This document shows, piece by piece, positions 24,578 through 37,655 of a stretch of 64,000 nt of DNA. Origin of the DNA: Agrypnus murinus (taxonomy: Eukaryota; Arthropoda; Insecta; Coleoptera; Elateridae); NCBI GenBank assembly GCA_929113105.1, contig OV816025.1, forward strand, positions 230,680,253 through 230,744,252. The letters run 5' to 3'. Position numbers and translations under genes: made by a program. The notes beneath the pieces were generated by a model that did not search any database, was not told where the DNA came from, and saw nothing but the letters and a program-made list of their open reading frames with translations. Position 1 is the first letter of the stretch. Each line of letters starts with the position of its first letter.

Positions 24578-25875
24578 AAGGGATGCTCTGTTAATAGTTA
24601 GTAACAGGCCATGGAAGCTCAATTGGCTAGAAACAATTGCAACAATTGAATGTCGCATTAGTTGACATTTGTTACCCACAATTGTCAAACGTTCCGATTT
24701 CCTTGTGAAACGTAGTTAATTTTGTAAGATAAGTAGTTGTGCATTTTTAATTCAGTTAAGATGAGCATTCCGCGAACTGCCCTTAGAGCTATGATTTTCT
24801 ACGACTATAAAAGACAGTTAGGATACCAGCAAAGCCATGAAATGATTTGATAGCAGCTTTTGGCGATGCTGCCCCTCCATTATCCGCTGTTAGTCATTGG
24901 TTCCGAGAATTTCGACGAGGGCGAGAACTGCTAGAAGACGAAGCAAGACCTGCAGGAGCTGCCTGTTCAGAAAATGTTGATCGTGTGGCAAGCTTGATTC
25001 ATTCCAATCGAAATATTACTTATAGGGAGATTCAGGAGGAAGTGAAGATTGGATCCTCGGCGGTGAATACCATTTGGCATAAACATCTTGGTGTAAGAAA
25101 GCTAGCAAGCCGTTGGATACCGCATTTGCTTTCAGAAAGTCAAAAATAGGCTCGAATAGACTGGTGTAAATTTATGTTGCAAAAATTTGACGGAGTAGCT
25201 TCCAGGCAAGTGGCATACATTGTAACTAGTGACGAATCTTGGGTATACAGTTACGACCCTGAAACTAAACAGCAGTCTAGTGTTTGGGTATTCGAAGATG
25301 AAGACTTGCCCACAAAAGTAATTCGTGGCAGAAGCTTCAATAAGAAAATGATTGCTGTTTTTTCCGCCGATGTGGTCCTGTTGCTGTTATTCCACTTGAA
25401 GATCGCAGAACTGTTAATTCTGAATGGTACTGCGAAGTGGCTTTACCACAGATGTTTGCAAAATTACAGGCAGCTCGCCAAAGGACCGGTTTGCGTAACA
25501 TCTTAGTCCATCATGACAATGCATCCTCCCACACTGCTGCCAGAACATTGGATTTTTTGAAAGATACGGAAGTTCAATTGGTAACTCATCCTCCGTATAG
25601 CCCAGATCTGGCGCCGTGCGACTTTTTTTTGTTTCCAACTGTTAAAAAAATGATACGAAGTAAAAGATTTCCCAACGCAGATGCAGCAGTTACAAAATTT
25701 CAAAGAATTTTTGAGGACCTTTCAGAAAATGAATTTTCCGAATGTTTAAAAAGTGGTCTCAAAGAATGCACAAGTGTATTAGTCTGAATGGAGATTATTT
25801 TGAAAAACAATAAAGATTTTTTGTTAAAAAATGCAACGTTCTTTTTATAAATAACAATTTTCAGCGCAACCCTCG
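24578..25875 (+). mobile_element. Degenerate mariner, copy 1 (in E1)
   Basis: A 1.3 kb element. The right terminus on the minus strand reads CGAGGGTTGCGCTG. The left terminus is a decayed AAGGGATGCTCTG, seen as CGAGGGATGCTCTG in the E2 copy. It is flanked by TA. It encloses a broken DD34D mariner transposase. The same insertion is present at the mirrored place in E2 (40343-41639), so it predates the split of E1 and E2. Confidence 0.8.
24761..25812 (+). pseudogene. Mariner transposase pseudogene, copy 1
   Basis: From ATGAGCATTCCG at 24761 the protein can be followed in fragments. They are an N-terminal helix-turn-helix region (SAVSHWFREFRRGRELLEDE, then SNRNITYREIQEE), a linker (ASRWIPHLLSESQK), a first catalytic D in TSDESW, a second D in HHDNASSH, and a third D in PYSPDLAPCDFFLF. 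The spacing between the second and third D is 34 residues, the mariner signature. It is broken by a frameshift near 24847, an in-frame TAG after SESQK (25147) and a further frameshift near 25430. It cannot make active transposase. Confidence 0.85.
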
Positions 25876-26743
25876 TATTGTACCAATATAAAATACTTTT
25901 TAATTTTTTGAGTGATAGTGTTGCATTATGTCATCAGTCATATTTATAAATTGTTCACCACATAATAATAAAATAATAAAAAAGTACCTACTAAATAAAC
26001 TATATTTAAAAATATATATGTATAAATATATATAAAATTTTGTATTTCTTAATTTTCTCATTGAATTCATAATCAGCAACCCCAAAAACCCCCCAACATG
26101 AATTTCGATCAAGTTGATGTAAAACTTCCCGAGTTATTAAATTGGGAGTGTAAAATGGGGGTTTCAACCCCCCGAGGGGGCGTGTCCCCATTTTAAACAG
26201 ATTACATTTTATATTGGTCCAGTACTGAAGGCATTATAAAAGATTTCAAGTCGCTATCTTTAGATAGTAAAAAATAAGAACTTAATGCAAAAATTTACTC
26301 TACTATAAAGTTGGGAACGACCTCATCATCCATCATCACATAGTGAATAATAAATATAATTGATATTCTAAATCTGTTCTAATAAATTATTCTTATTGTT
26401 AGTTTTATTAAATATTAATTTAAAAAGACATTTTGATTGTAATATTTGGTACTTATAGTTATCAATTTTTATAAGCCTGCCTTGAGAAGTAAGAATTAAA
26501 TTCATTGCGAGCTTTTATAATACAATGAAAGTTGAAAACATTTAGTAGTTGTGTAGGAAAGCCCTCATCTGATCGTCACCCGGTGACCAGTTTGAGGTTA
26601 CAACTTATAACAGAATTCCACTTGGAAGTAACAAATCAGCAACGGTCCAAGAAAAAAATAGTGTATGCAACTCGAACATCATCATTCATTTGTTGCATAA
26701 TATACTATTTTGGGTTACCTACCGTTATTTATTTGTTCATAAT
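25876..26743. other. E1 interior with GC-rich hairpin, no gene
   Basis: Mirrored at about 38800-40340 in E2, where it is longer because of tandem duplication. A strong hairpin-forming stretch lies at 26153-26196 (GGGGGTTTCAACCCCC-like, then CCGAGGGGGCGTGTCCCC). Nothing coding is convincing. Confidence 0.5.
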
Positions 26744-27010
26744 ACAGCCTTGGTAGTGTAATGCCTGGCGTGCCGGACTTTCACCCAAGCGGCCCGGGTT
26801 CGACTCCCGGCGCTGGCAGATCTGGTTAATGTTTTCTGCAGTTTTCCTTAGCTGTAACAAATGTGGGATTTGCGCTGTTCCATCTATAAGTCGGCTGCAG
26901 CCGCACATTGGGCCTACATAATAATAATCGCCCCCTCCCTTCCGCACAAGCTTATAGCTTCTGGGGCCTTGATTTAGGTTATGGGTTGTACTAATTATTA
27001 TTATTATTAT
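26744..27010 (+). mobile_element. tRNA-derived SINE, type 1
   Basis: The head (TAGTGTAATGCCTGGCGTGC...) contains a perfect RNA polymerase III B box, GGTTCGACTCC, at 26797-26807. An unrelated body follows and then an (ATT)n tail up to 27010. Direct flanks of ATAAT(G) look like the target-site duplication. The mirrored site in E2 (near 38787) is uninterrupted, giving an empty-site control. It is not a functional tRNA: the acceptor stem and CCA-proximal end are absent. Confidence 0.75.
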
Positions 27011-27177
27011 AATGATTACTATTTCAATTTAAAGATTAAATCTGTAATGAAATTTTTTTTCAATGAATTTAATAAATGACTTATTTAATTATTGGGTGTA
27101 TTAAATGCAGAAAAATAGTCTGCAGAGTATGTTGCGTCTAACTTTTCTTTCTAAAAGCAATAATACAAACAAACTTG

Positions 27178-27495
27178 CCAGCCTCGGTGAATTAGTGGTT
27201 TGCATGTTTGCTTCATAATCCAAGGATCGCAGGTTCGATCCCCGGCTGAGCTGGTAATTTTTAATACCGGAGAAAAATTAAAAACATGCCCCCTTCTCGG
27301 ATAGGAAGTAAAACTGTAGGTCCCGTGTCAATGCGATGTTTGGCACGTTAAAAATCCCTACTTGGGGTGGAATTCCCCCATATTCGGCTAAATTCTAGTA
27401 GGGTCGGCCAAATTATCATAGCAATCGGTGCCATAAGGTACGAAGGATGCTCCGCCATCCTGATTCCTCGCCCAAAAACAAACAAAAACAAAATT
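27178..27495 (+). mobile_element. tRNA-derived SINE, type 2
   Basis: The A-box-like region (GGTGAATTAGTGG) and a B box GGTTCGATCCC at 27232-27242 form a tRNA-like head. A ~230 bp body follows, ending CCTCGCCCAAAAACAAAC with an A-rich tail. A partial copy lies in the mirrored position of E2 (31092-31237), where the foldback element interrupts it. Confidence 0.75.
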
Positions 27496-29233
<1,738 letters not shown>

Positions 29234-30114
29234 CGGCCAGTGTATAAAGTGAGGTCCGTATGAACAAAGTTCACGTTTCAAGTGAGGTCCACAAACAAAG
29301 TGAGGACAAATATACGGACCTCACTTTGAAATTCGATAATATTTCGTGTAGAGCTTTTCGAAGGTATAAGTTGGCGATACTGAAAAAATGGGCTGGACCT
29401 CAGATGTTGCCAAAACGGCTAGAATTATACAGATTAGTTCAAGGAGTTGACGCCTGGAGTCGCTGCGCCAGATGTATATTTTTCAGACGTATAATTTCTT
29501 GTGTGAAGCTTGTATGAATGATGCGCAAAGTGAGATCCGAACAAGTGGCAACGATGGAAATGAAAGTTATACAATATTGATTTTAATTCTATTACAGAAG
29601 AGAACGGAAATACCCTAAATAGCCGATTTTATTTCTTACGAGCGGAAATCGGTTTAGAAAAGTTGTATTATTGTGCTGTTACAAAATTTCGATAGGGAAA
29701 TTTTTAGATTTAATTTCATCGACGTCTGATTATTTGTAATTAGGCAATAAAACTAAAATACATTGTAAAAGAGATTAATAAATCTTCGAGGACTTGCAGC
29801 CTTTTTATTTTTTTGTATTAATTAAGAATAAAATAATTTTTTTTCGAATGACATTTCGCCTAATCAAGATTAGGCTTTTTCTAGTCTTTAATAGTATATT
29901 AAGGGCTTAATTGAGTGTCTTACAGCCCGTGCAGTCAGTTAGCGCCTGAAGCGAAAACCGAAGGCGCTAAGACGATAAAGGGCTCTAAAACACTAATTAA
30001 GCCCGAAATGCGTACTTTAAATGTGCGGTCTAAGATTAAATTAAGTTTAATTTAAAATAAAAATAATTTAAAAAGTCCTAAACTTCAAGTAGGTAGGTGC
30101 TATGGTCTATAATT

Positions 30115-30693
30115 GGTCTATAATAATAAAAAAAAAACTCAAAATAGATTCCTACGCTTCCTATACTTTAAAAAGTTTGGTTATTACCCTGACTACAGAA
30201 CAATAAGAACAGTGGACTTACGGAATAATTTCAATTTACCGTCACTACATGACAGACGCGAGTGTTCTATGCTGTCCTTTGGATTTAAGATTGTCAATAA
30301 TGCCATCGACTGTAACGAACTTTTAGCAATGTGTCCTTTGAAAGTACCCAGAAGAAGTGTCAGAACAACTAGCTTATTTCATATACCTTTTAAAGTAATA
30401 ACCCATAGTAAACCGTTGATTAAAATGTTAAAATTACTTAATTATGTACATTTGCATTTAAGAATTGACATTTTTCATATTACATATGTTAAATTTAGAT
30501 GCAGTGTGATCGACTATTATAAAATGAATGAATGAATCATCTTAATCTGGTTGAGCCCTTGGTGTGTCTATAACATATTATATAATAATAATGTATTGAA
30601 TTGATCTGTATATATGTATCCTAACACATTGTACTGAATTCATGTAATTAGGCAGATTTGCCTGTTTGGATTTAAATAAATAAATAAATAAAT
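30115..30693 (+). mobile_element. LINE 3' fragment with TAAA tail
   Basis: A 5'-truncated non-LTR retrotransposon tail ending in (AAAT)n. The mirrored site in E1 (about 28207-28240) reads straight through, giving an empty site; AATT or ATAATT at the borders is the likely target-site duplication. It is absent from E1, so it inserted after the two elements separated. Confidence 0.75.
30125..30535 (+). pseudogene. C-terminal fragment of non-LTR reverse transcriptase protein
   Basis: A ~137-residue frame with the pattern found after the RT core in Jockey-like LINE proteins: QNRFLRFLYFKKFGYYPDY, then SLHDRRECSMLSFGFKIVNN and NELLAMCPLKVPRRSVR. No RT catalytic motif is included because the element is 5' truncated. 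Similarity is judged by eye from the family pattern. Confidence 0.65.
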
Positions 30694-31091
30694 AATTATT
30701 CTTATTACTATGGAGACGTCGTAAACAAGAGTAGTAAAAGGGGGTGCTCTAATTTAGCGATTTACGCTCTAGAAACAGTCCGCAAAATAGGTCATAATCA
30801 TGTCATAATCACCCGAGCGGACATAATGTATATTATATATTCAGGGACTAAAATGCATTTTTTAAATTATTAATTAACACTTAAAAAACACTTTTAGTCC
30901 AGTGGTATATACGCTATTTTTTGCACGTCTAAAGGACTTAATCGCAAAAATTCAAAATTTCGTTACATGTCATTCGGACAATTGCCAAAATCACATAGTT
31001 TCAGGATAATAAATCCTAACATGTACCGCGATTACTTTTTTTTGTTGTTTACTTGTTGTTGTTGTCAAGGAAACACTTTACTCCCTCAGGG

Positions 31092-31237
31092 AATTCCACC
31101 CCAAGTAGGGATTTTTAACGTGCCAAACATCGCATTGACACGGGACCTACAGTTTTACTTCCTATCCGAGAAGAAGGCATGTTTTTAATTTTTCTCCGCT
31201 ATTAAACATTACCAGCGCAGCCGGGGATCGAATCTGC
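31092..31237 (-). mobile_element. Partial type 2 SINE in E2
   Basis: Inverted copy of part of the SINE at 27178-27495 with the B-box region (minus strand ATTCGATCCCCGG). Compared with E1, about 450 bp between GGTGGAATTC and CCTGAGGGAG is deleted. The first ~45 bp of the SINE are replaced by the foldback insertion. Confidence 0.7.
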
Positions 31238-31695
31238 GGGGCCTGGCCACAACGGCCAATCGCTATTTTGGCCGTTGTGGTCATAACCACAACGGTCTCC
31301 GTGACCATAACGGCCAACAGCCACAACGGCCAATTTGACCATATCGCCCAACTCGAAACTTGACCATAACGGCCACCATGACCACAACGGCCAACTAGAA
31401 ACTCCACCCCATCCGCCGTTTTGACCACAACGTCCACCGACGCTTATGTATTGGCGTCGCTGGTGACGATGACCACAACGGCCAACTAGAGTGAGTGACC
31501 ACAACGGCCAACTATGGAGCGTGACCACAACAGCCAAAATGACCATAACGGCCAACTGTGGCGAGTGACCACAACGGCCAAAATGACCACAACGGCCAAC
31601 TAGGGTGAGTGACCACAACGGCCAACTATGGAGTGTGACCACAACAGCCAAAATGACCATAACGGCCAACTATGGCGAGCGACCACAACGGCCAA
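31238..31695 (-). repeat. Left minisatellite terminus of the foldback element
   Basis: About 20 imperfect copies of a 15-17 bp motif (TTGGCCGTTGTGGTC on the minus strand, with variants such as GTTATGGTC). Open frames here with repeated WPLWS/GRCGH peptides are by-products of the repeat and are not called genes. Confidence 0.85.
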
Positions 31696-32373
31696 CTTTT
31701 TTCATACTGTTATTTTGGTTTTGTTAAAGCTCATTTCTCTCTTTTAACTTAGCCTGTATTTCAATAAGGTACGTCCAGAATTTAACAGCGAGGTCTGATG
31801 TCAAAGTAGCGCCGATTTAACGTGACTTACCTATTAGCCCAGTAACCTAGTACATTTTACCTTGCATGAAATGGGGTAGTAGATTTCTTTTTTTATATTG
31901 TATGTGATAGTACCGAGATGCCAAATCCAATTTTTCGACCTCCGCGACCTTCCGGATCACCGCCAAAAAGAGGTAAAACCGAAGAAAAAAAGCACTTTTT
32001 TTAGATTTGGCCAATTTTGACCATGAAGGAACACTTTTCCGAAAAAGACAATTCTATTCATTTTGAAAGCACATTAAATTTGCTACAATTTAAGACTAAA
32101 ATGGTTCCTTAAGGTCTAATAGTTTCCGAAATATCGCTCCTCAGAATTGGTTGAAATTTACACCCATGCTATTTTTCAAGTATTAACCTATAGAATTGAG
32201 TTCAAAGGTTCAAAATAAGAATAGAATAAAATTGAATAGAATAGAAAATCTTTAGTCTTATTCAAACAAAATCATTTTTTACAATGGAATCTTAAAAATA
32301 ATCCCTCGTAAATGGCTCATGTTGTCGAGTGGGTATTACCAGAAATATGAAAAGGCGACAGGGAAAACGCCTT

Positions 32374-32775
32374 TCAATTTGGTTTAAACCTCTTGGAAGG
32401 TCCAGGTTCAAGATACTCTTCAGCCTCTGTGTCCATGTTCTCCTGTACTTCTTCAGCCTGGTCAATTTCCTTATCTGGAGGGCTGTTAGGATATACAAGC
32501 AGTCCATCTAGCTCATCGTCATGTAGTAGGTCATCGAGCTTGGCAGTATCCATGTCAACGATGATATCTGGCCGATTCTCGCAGGACTGTTCACTACATT
32601 GGCTACATACAATAGAGCACTTCAAGCCTGCTTTTCTGCAACAGCATGCATTGTCACATCCTTTCTTGCAGTTGCAGGAGATCATTTGCATGAGGTGGGA
32701 AGGGGCCGCATCCCTCGATATCATAAAGGCCGTGAGCTGTAAGAACCCACCCCCATTGTTAACAATTGATAACAA
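32374..32775 (-). pseudogene. Cysteine-rich (CRC-like) protein fragment
   Basis: A 133-residue frame holding ISCNCKKGCDNACCCRKAGL followed by KCSIVCSQCSEQSCENR, then an acidic C-terminus (DDLLHDDELDGLL) and a final basic PSKRFKPN that could be a nuclear signal. The C-x-C spacing resembles the CXC motifs of tesmin/CRC-type DNA-binding proteins. Similar tails occur in repeat-encoded arthropod proteins, as far as I recall. The N-terminus is not convincing and the next fragment (32980-33246) is in a different frame, so this is treated as a broken transposon protein. Confidence 0.4.
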
Positions 32776-32979
32776 CTTGTTTTATCCCTGACCAAAGAAG
32801 CATGACGTAGAATCACATCCACTAAAGGCATGGGTGAAGGGCTTGAGGTGACGGTAAGAAGATATCGAGGTGGTTGAATAGAGGACATCTGGTATTTTAC
32901 CTCTTCCGCACTTCTGAAAGTAGATGTTACTGTGTTAGTAGGGACAGAGGATATGGTGAAAGCTCGTGTGTGAAGTTCT

Positions 32980-33246
32980 TCAGTTCTTCATCCGGCTGTG
33001 ACACAGTGTTAGGGGGTCAACCGTCACCTGTCTCTTGCCAACAGTCACAGTATTCACAGAAGAAAGTGATACCACTTTATTCTTCCTTTTGAATTTGAAA
33101 TTTTCGTAGTTTTCCCCTACAACCTTCAACATCGCTTCCTTACCCATATCTCTAGCCATGTGACAGTTGACCTCTTCCACTCCAACAAGTCCACTGCTTA
33201 TAGACATGACGACATTCGTATTAGGGAATGGAGGGTGATGCAGCAA
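32980..33246 (-). pseudogene. Upstream fragment of the same transposon ORF, possible
   Basis: An 88-residue frame beginning LHHPPFPNTNVVMSISSGLV and ending near GKRQVTVDPLTLC. It lies just upstream, on the same strand, of the cysteine-rich fragment and is probably part of one decayed protein. No catalytic motif visible. Confidence 0.3.
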
Positions 33247-34662
33247 CCAGTCGCAAAATGCGTTTGCATGTTAATGTAACCCGAACCGAATGTTTCATAT
33301 ACTAAATTTATACATTATTGAACTATTTGAGAGGTATTATTAAAGGTTTGATGCCAATTCTATAAGTTAATACTTGAAAAATAGCATGGGTTGAAGTTTT
33401 GACCAACTTTGGGGTGCGATATCTCGAAAACTATTAGACCATTAGTAACCATTTTGGTCTTAAATTGTAGCAAATTTAATGTACTCTTAAAATGAATTGA
33501 CCAGGCTGAAGAAGAACAAAAGAACATGGACACAGAGGCTGAAGAGTATCTTGTACCTGGACCTTCCAAGGGGTTTAGACAAAATTGAAACGCGTTTTCC
33601 CTGTCGCCTTTTCATATTTTTGGTAATACCCACTTGACAACATGAACCATTTACGAGGGATTATTTTTAAGATTCCAATGTAAAAAATGAATTTGTTTGA
33701 ATAAGACTAAAGGTTTTCTATTCTATTCAATTCTATTCTATTCTTATTTTGAACCTTTGAACTCAGTTCTATAGGTTAATACTTGAAAAATAGCATGGGT
33801 GTAAATTTAGACTAATTCTGAGGAGCGATATTTCGGAAACTATTAGACCTTAAGTAACCATTTTGGTCTTAAATTGTAGCAAATTTAATGTGCTTTCAAA
33901 ATGAATATAATTATCTTTTTTGGAAAAGTATTCCTTCATAGTCAAAATTGGCCAAATCTAAAAAAAAGCATATTTTCGGGGGTCTTACCGCTTTTTCGAT
34001 GAACTCTGAGGAGCTATATCTCGGAAACTATTAGCCCTATAGTAATCATTTTGGTCTTAGATTGTAACAAACTTAATGTACTTTTGAAATGAATAGAATT
34101 GTCTTCTTTGAAAAAGTGCTCCTTCATGGTCAAAATTGGCCAAACCTAAAAAAAGTGCAAAATTTCGGCGGTTTTACCTCTTTTTGGCGGTGATCCGGAA
34201 GGTCGCGGAGGTCGAAAAATTGGATTTGGCATCTTGGTACTATCACATACAATATAAAAAAAGTCTACTACCCCATTTCATGCAACTGATACCTCATACC
34301 CCATTTCAGGTTACTGAACGATATATTGAAAAATGCTTTCTCTATATACAACTGCTGCCCTATGCAGTTGACGACATTTTTCTTTCTTAGTTTCTCGGCA
34401 AGTATCCCAGGCAGATTAAATTCTGAAAATTTGATACAGGTACACTATAACTATTTACAGAATCATGATACTTTAGTTCACAGGGTAGTTTATCTTTAAC
34501 GTCAAAAGAAGTTTTTTTTCTATTACTTGTTTACCTACAGCAAATCTTTTCATTTTGGGGACGTTTAAAAAAGTACGAAATAGAACTATAAAACAACACG
34601 TTTGATGTTTTATTTATATATTTCCATTGCATTGAATTTGAAGATTTCGCAAGATAACTGTA

Positions 34663-35010
34663 ATCTATAAAGGAATATTAAGGACGGGATACTTCTCTGG
34701 CCAATGGATGGTGCCCCAAATAGCAATGGTCCCAAAACTGGAGATACCGCCATCAGATGTGGCCTCATACAGACCTATTAGTCGTTACCCGTCAATGGTT
34801 TGTAAAAAATTGTTCGCCATGCGAATGTCGCCGCTAATTGACGAAAATCAGCGAAAGCCCAACTAACAGTTTGGATTTCGTCGACAATACGCTACAATCG
34901 AACAAGTACATATACTTGCATCAAAAATCAGGTTTGACCTGGAGACCAAAACATTCTGTTCAGCGGTATTCATAGACACAAGCCAAGCATTTGACAGGGC
35001 GTGGTATGTA
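34663..35010 (+). pseudogene. LINE reverse transcriptase fragment, 5' part
   Basis: The translation contains YRPISRYPSMVCKKLFAMRM, a following QFGFRRQYATIEQVHILASK, and CSAVFIDTSQAFDRAW. These are the conserved RT blocks up to motif A (F-x-D-x-x-x-AFD) of Jockey-like LINEs. An in-frame TAA precedes QFGFR. The frame stops where the mariner is inserted at 35011 and resumes at 36304. Confidence 0.75.
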
Positions 35011-36303
35011 CGAGGGTAGATCAGTATTTACGGTCCCTGACATAGTAGGCTTTGCATGATATCGTCACTCATTTTTCTATGAGAACTGTCATTACTAATT
35101 ATTTGTTGTGTCAAGTTTTGCGTAGGTGCGTGTTGTTCTTTGAAAGTTATTAATAATTAAGCTGGTCGATAACAGACAATTTTTAAAAATGGAAAAAAGT
35201 GAATTCAGAGCGCTGATAAAGTATTTGCAAAAAAAAGGATTAACACCTACTGAAATTCACAAGGATATGACAGGCGTTTTAGGGGACTCTGCCCCTTCTT
35301 ACCAAGTGGTGAAAAATATGTCTCGTGAGTTTAGATTAGGCAGAACAACTTGCGAACATGCGAAAGGTGCGGGACGTCCAGTCTGTGTCACCGTTGACAA
35401 AAACATCAATTTGATCCATGATATGGTAATGGCAGATAGAAGACTGACTATTCGCCATATCGCGGAAATAACGAACATCTCTTATGGGTCAGTTGAAAAT
35501 ATTTTAAGAAATGTTCTTGATCTCAGAAAAATTTCGGCGCGTTGGGTTCCAAAGATGCTGACCGTCGATCAGAAACGCTCTAGAGTGCTGCATTCGGAAG
35601 CCAATTTGGAGTACCTGAAGGCCAATCGGAAGCAATTTCTCACTCGCTTTGTGACTGTGGATGAAACATGGGTGCACCATTTTGATCCTGAGACGAAAAG
35701 ACAAAGTATGGAGTGGCATCACAGAGGTTCTCCACCTCCACGCAAATTTCGAGTTCAACGGGCGGCTGGAAAGATTATGGCCACAGTGTTCTGGGATGCA
35801 GAAGGAATTTTGATGATCGATTATTTGCAGCGTGGACACACAATAACGGGTTCTTATTATGCAGGGTTAATTCCAACATTGCGCGAAAGCATCGACCGAA
35901 AAAGACCAGGAAAGTTGGCACAAAAAATTTTGTTCCATCAGGACAACGCTCCAGTCCACAAGAGCTGCATTGTCATGGCTGCCATACAGAACGCTGGCTT
36001 TGAAATCCTAGAACACCCTTCATATTCACCAGACCTGGCTCCCAGTGATTACCATCTATTTCCAAAATTAAAGGAAAACCTGCGTGGAAAAAAATATGGA
36101 GACGATAATGAAGTTATGACCGCAGTAAATGGCTGGTTTGAGGAGCAACCGGAAAACTTCTTCCTGAAAGGCATTGAAGCATTGGAACATCGGTGGACCA
36201 AGTGCATTGAAGTCCAGGGAGATTATGTTGAGAAATAAATAAATAATGTTTTAAAAATTCTTTCTCTTTCTATATCAGGGACCGTAAATATTGATCTTCC
36301 CTC
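35011..36303 (+). mobile_element. Apparently full-length mariner element (1293 bp)
   Basis: Terminal inverted repeats of 30 bp with 28 matches. The left end begins CGAGGGTAGATCAG and the right end, on the minus strand, CGAGGGAAGATCAA; both continue TATTTACGGTCCCTGA. It is flanked by TA (TATGTA on both sides). It carries one uninterrupted 349-codon transposase ORF and is inserted in LINE sequence whose reading frame continues on both sides. Size, repeats and ORF all match a complete mariner; intactness suggests recent arrival. Confidence 0.93.
35189..36238 (+). CDS. Mariner transposase, 349 aa, intact
   Basis: Cut-and-paste transposase acting in the nucleus on the flanking 30 bp repeats and inserting at TA. 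The N-terminal half (about 1-120) is the paired-like helix-turn-helix DNA-binding region (FRALIKYLQKKGLTPTEI; TIRHIAEITNISYGSVENIL) ending in the linker WVPKMLT (119-125). Catalytic aspartates are visible at D158 (VTVDETW), D252 (FHQDNAPVH) and D287 (PSDYHLFP). The 34-residue spacing between the last two is the DD34D signature of mariner. YSPDLAPSD is typical. The length is normal for the family (about 345-350). The start is the first ATG after the left repeat, 178 bp in. No stop or frameshift was seen, but residues that reduce activity cannot be judged by eye. Confidence 0.93.
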   Translation: MEKSEFRALIKYLQKKGLTPTEIHKDMTGVLGDSAPSYQVVKNMSREFRLGRTTCEHAKGAGRPVCVTVDKNINLIHDMVMADRRLTIRHIAEITNISYGSVENILRNVLDLRKISARWVPKMLTVDQKRSRVLHSEANLEYLKANRKQFLTRFVTVDETWVHHFDPETKRQSMEWHHRGSPPPRKFRVQRAAGKIMATVFWDAEGILMIDYLQRGHTITGSYYAGLIPTLRESIDRKRPGKLAQKILFHQDNAPVHKSCIVMAAIQNAGFEILEHPSYSPDLAPSDYHLFPKLKENLRGKKYGDDNEVMTAVNGWFEEQPENFFLKGIEALEHRWTKCIEVQGDYVEK

Positions 36304-36765
36304 GTATGTAGATCTACTCTACAACCTCAAGTGACATTTACCGTATACCTTCTTTCAAATCCTCACGTCATACCTCACTAAAAGATACTTTTTCGTGAAA
36401 TATTCAGACTCCACTTCAGCCCTTCTATCCACAACATCTGGTGTCGCGCGACTGGTCCGACATTATACCTAATCTTCAACTAGAAACACGACAATAGCAA
36501 CCTTCTTGGACTACATGGCAATACTGGCTTCCCATACTAATGCAGATATAGTTTTCAGAAACTTACAAACCACCTAAGCCTTTTTGAAAGATGATGGAAC
36601 ACGACGCATTAAAGCAAATATACAAAAACCAACACAGGCCACTTATACTACTAAAAAAACTACTTGCCCTCTAGTTCACCTTAACGGAAACTCACTACTC
36701 AAGAAGATTAGGTCAAATATCTAGGGTTCCACCTAGACAGACGTCTTACATGGTCAAAAAATAAT
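36304..36765 (+). pseudogene. LINE reverse transcriptase fragment, 3' part
   Basis: Continues the RT reading after the mariner: LLYNL, ILTSYLTKRYFFVKYSDSTS, ATFLDYMAILASHTNADIVF and GFHLDRRLTWSKK. The FADD/YADD catalytic box is degraded to FLDYM and several stops are present, so it is dead. It ends where an inverted copy of the same LINE begins (about 36766). Confidence 0.65.
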
Positions 36766-37655
36766 TGATACATACCACGCCCTGTCAAATGCTTGGCTTG
36801 TGTCTATGAATACCGCTGAACAGAATGTTTTGGTCTCCAGGTCAAACCTGATTTTTGATGCAAGTACTTGTTCGATTGTAGCGTATTGTCGACGAAATCC
36901 AAACTGTTAGTTGGGCTTTCGCTGATTTTCGCCAATTAGCGGTGGCATTCGCATGGCGAACAATTTTTTACAAACCATTGACGGGTAACGACTAATAGGT
37001 CTGTATGAGGGCACCTCTGATGGCGGTTTCTCCGGTTTTGGGACCATTGCTATTTGGGCCACCTTCCATTGGCCAGAGAAGTATCCCGTCCTTAATATCC
37101 CTTTATAGATTACAGTTATCATGCGAAATCCCTCATATGAAAGTTCCTTTAGGAGTTTTCCAGTTATTACGTCGAAACCTGGGGACTTCTTCGAATTTAT
37201 TTCAGTTTCGATGACCTTACTTCGCGCTTGAAGGAAGTCCCGTATGAATTTTTCTTCTTCAATGGTAAGAGAGGCGTAAACACGATATTTATGACGTTCT
37301 ATAATGCAGCCAGTTGCTTTAGTTGATGTTAGGCAGTGGAAATAGTTCTGGAAATCTTGATTTCTCTGCTCATCTAATAATTTCTTAAACTCTTTGACGG
37401 CCCTATTAAACTACGTTTTATCGCCCGGTACGCGAGTAAGTAATCTGTCATTACTTTCTAAGAGCTCGTTTTCTTGTATTTTTTCTCGGATACGTATGGA
37501 GCAATACTGTTTTGGATTATTGCGGTTTGTTTCTGGGGTTACGTCCCATGCTGCTCCCTAGATTGATTTTATTAAGTACTGGGCAGATTCGTAGATATCG
37601 TGTTTATTTTTTAGGAGAAGATTTACATTTAGTTTAAATTTTAAAACTGATAAAA
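36766..37655 (-). pseudogene. Inverted copy of the LINE fragment
   Basis: On the minus strand the same YRPISRYPSMVCKKLFAMRM block is readable (36907-37122). It extends further upstream of the RT core (37130-37650) than the plus-strand copy, which lacks ~500 bp here. Together with 34663-36765 it forms the palindromic centre of the foldback element. Stops and frameshifts interrupt it. Confidence 0.65.

Larger units (their letters stand above)
31833..34322 (-). mobile_element. 2.5 kb inverted-repeat transposon within the foldback left arm
   Basis: Long terminal inverted repeats (about 31840-32470 against 33480-34320) contain shared blocks such as GCATGAAATGGGGTAGTAGA and TTGGATTTGGCATC, and the outermost AGTAACCT is also inverted. 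The mirrored place in the right arm of the foldback (near 38000, ACTTACCTATATTG on the minus strand) has no insertion. This defines the borders as CCTAT and ATATTG. Fragments of an ORF with a cysteine-rich motif lie in the centre. The superfamily was not recognised. Confidence 0.6.

Noticed and set aside
26760..26830. A possible tRNA gene (also 27178-27250)
   Set aside because: Only A/B-box-like tRNA halves are present, followed by SINE bodies and tails; no acceptor stem can be closed.
31162..31669. Repetitive ORFs with WPLWSLTLVGRCGH-type peptides (also 38292-38694)
   Set aside because: They follow the foldback minisatellite; frames and strand mirror each other in both arms and no domain is present.
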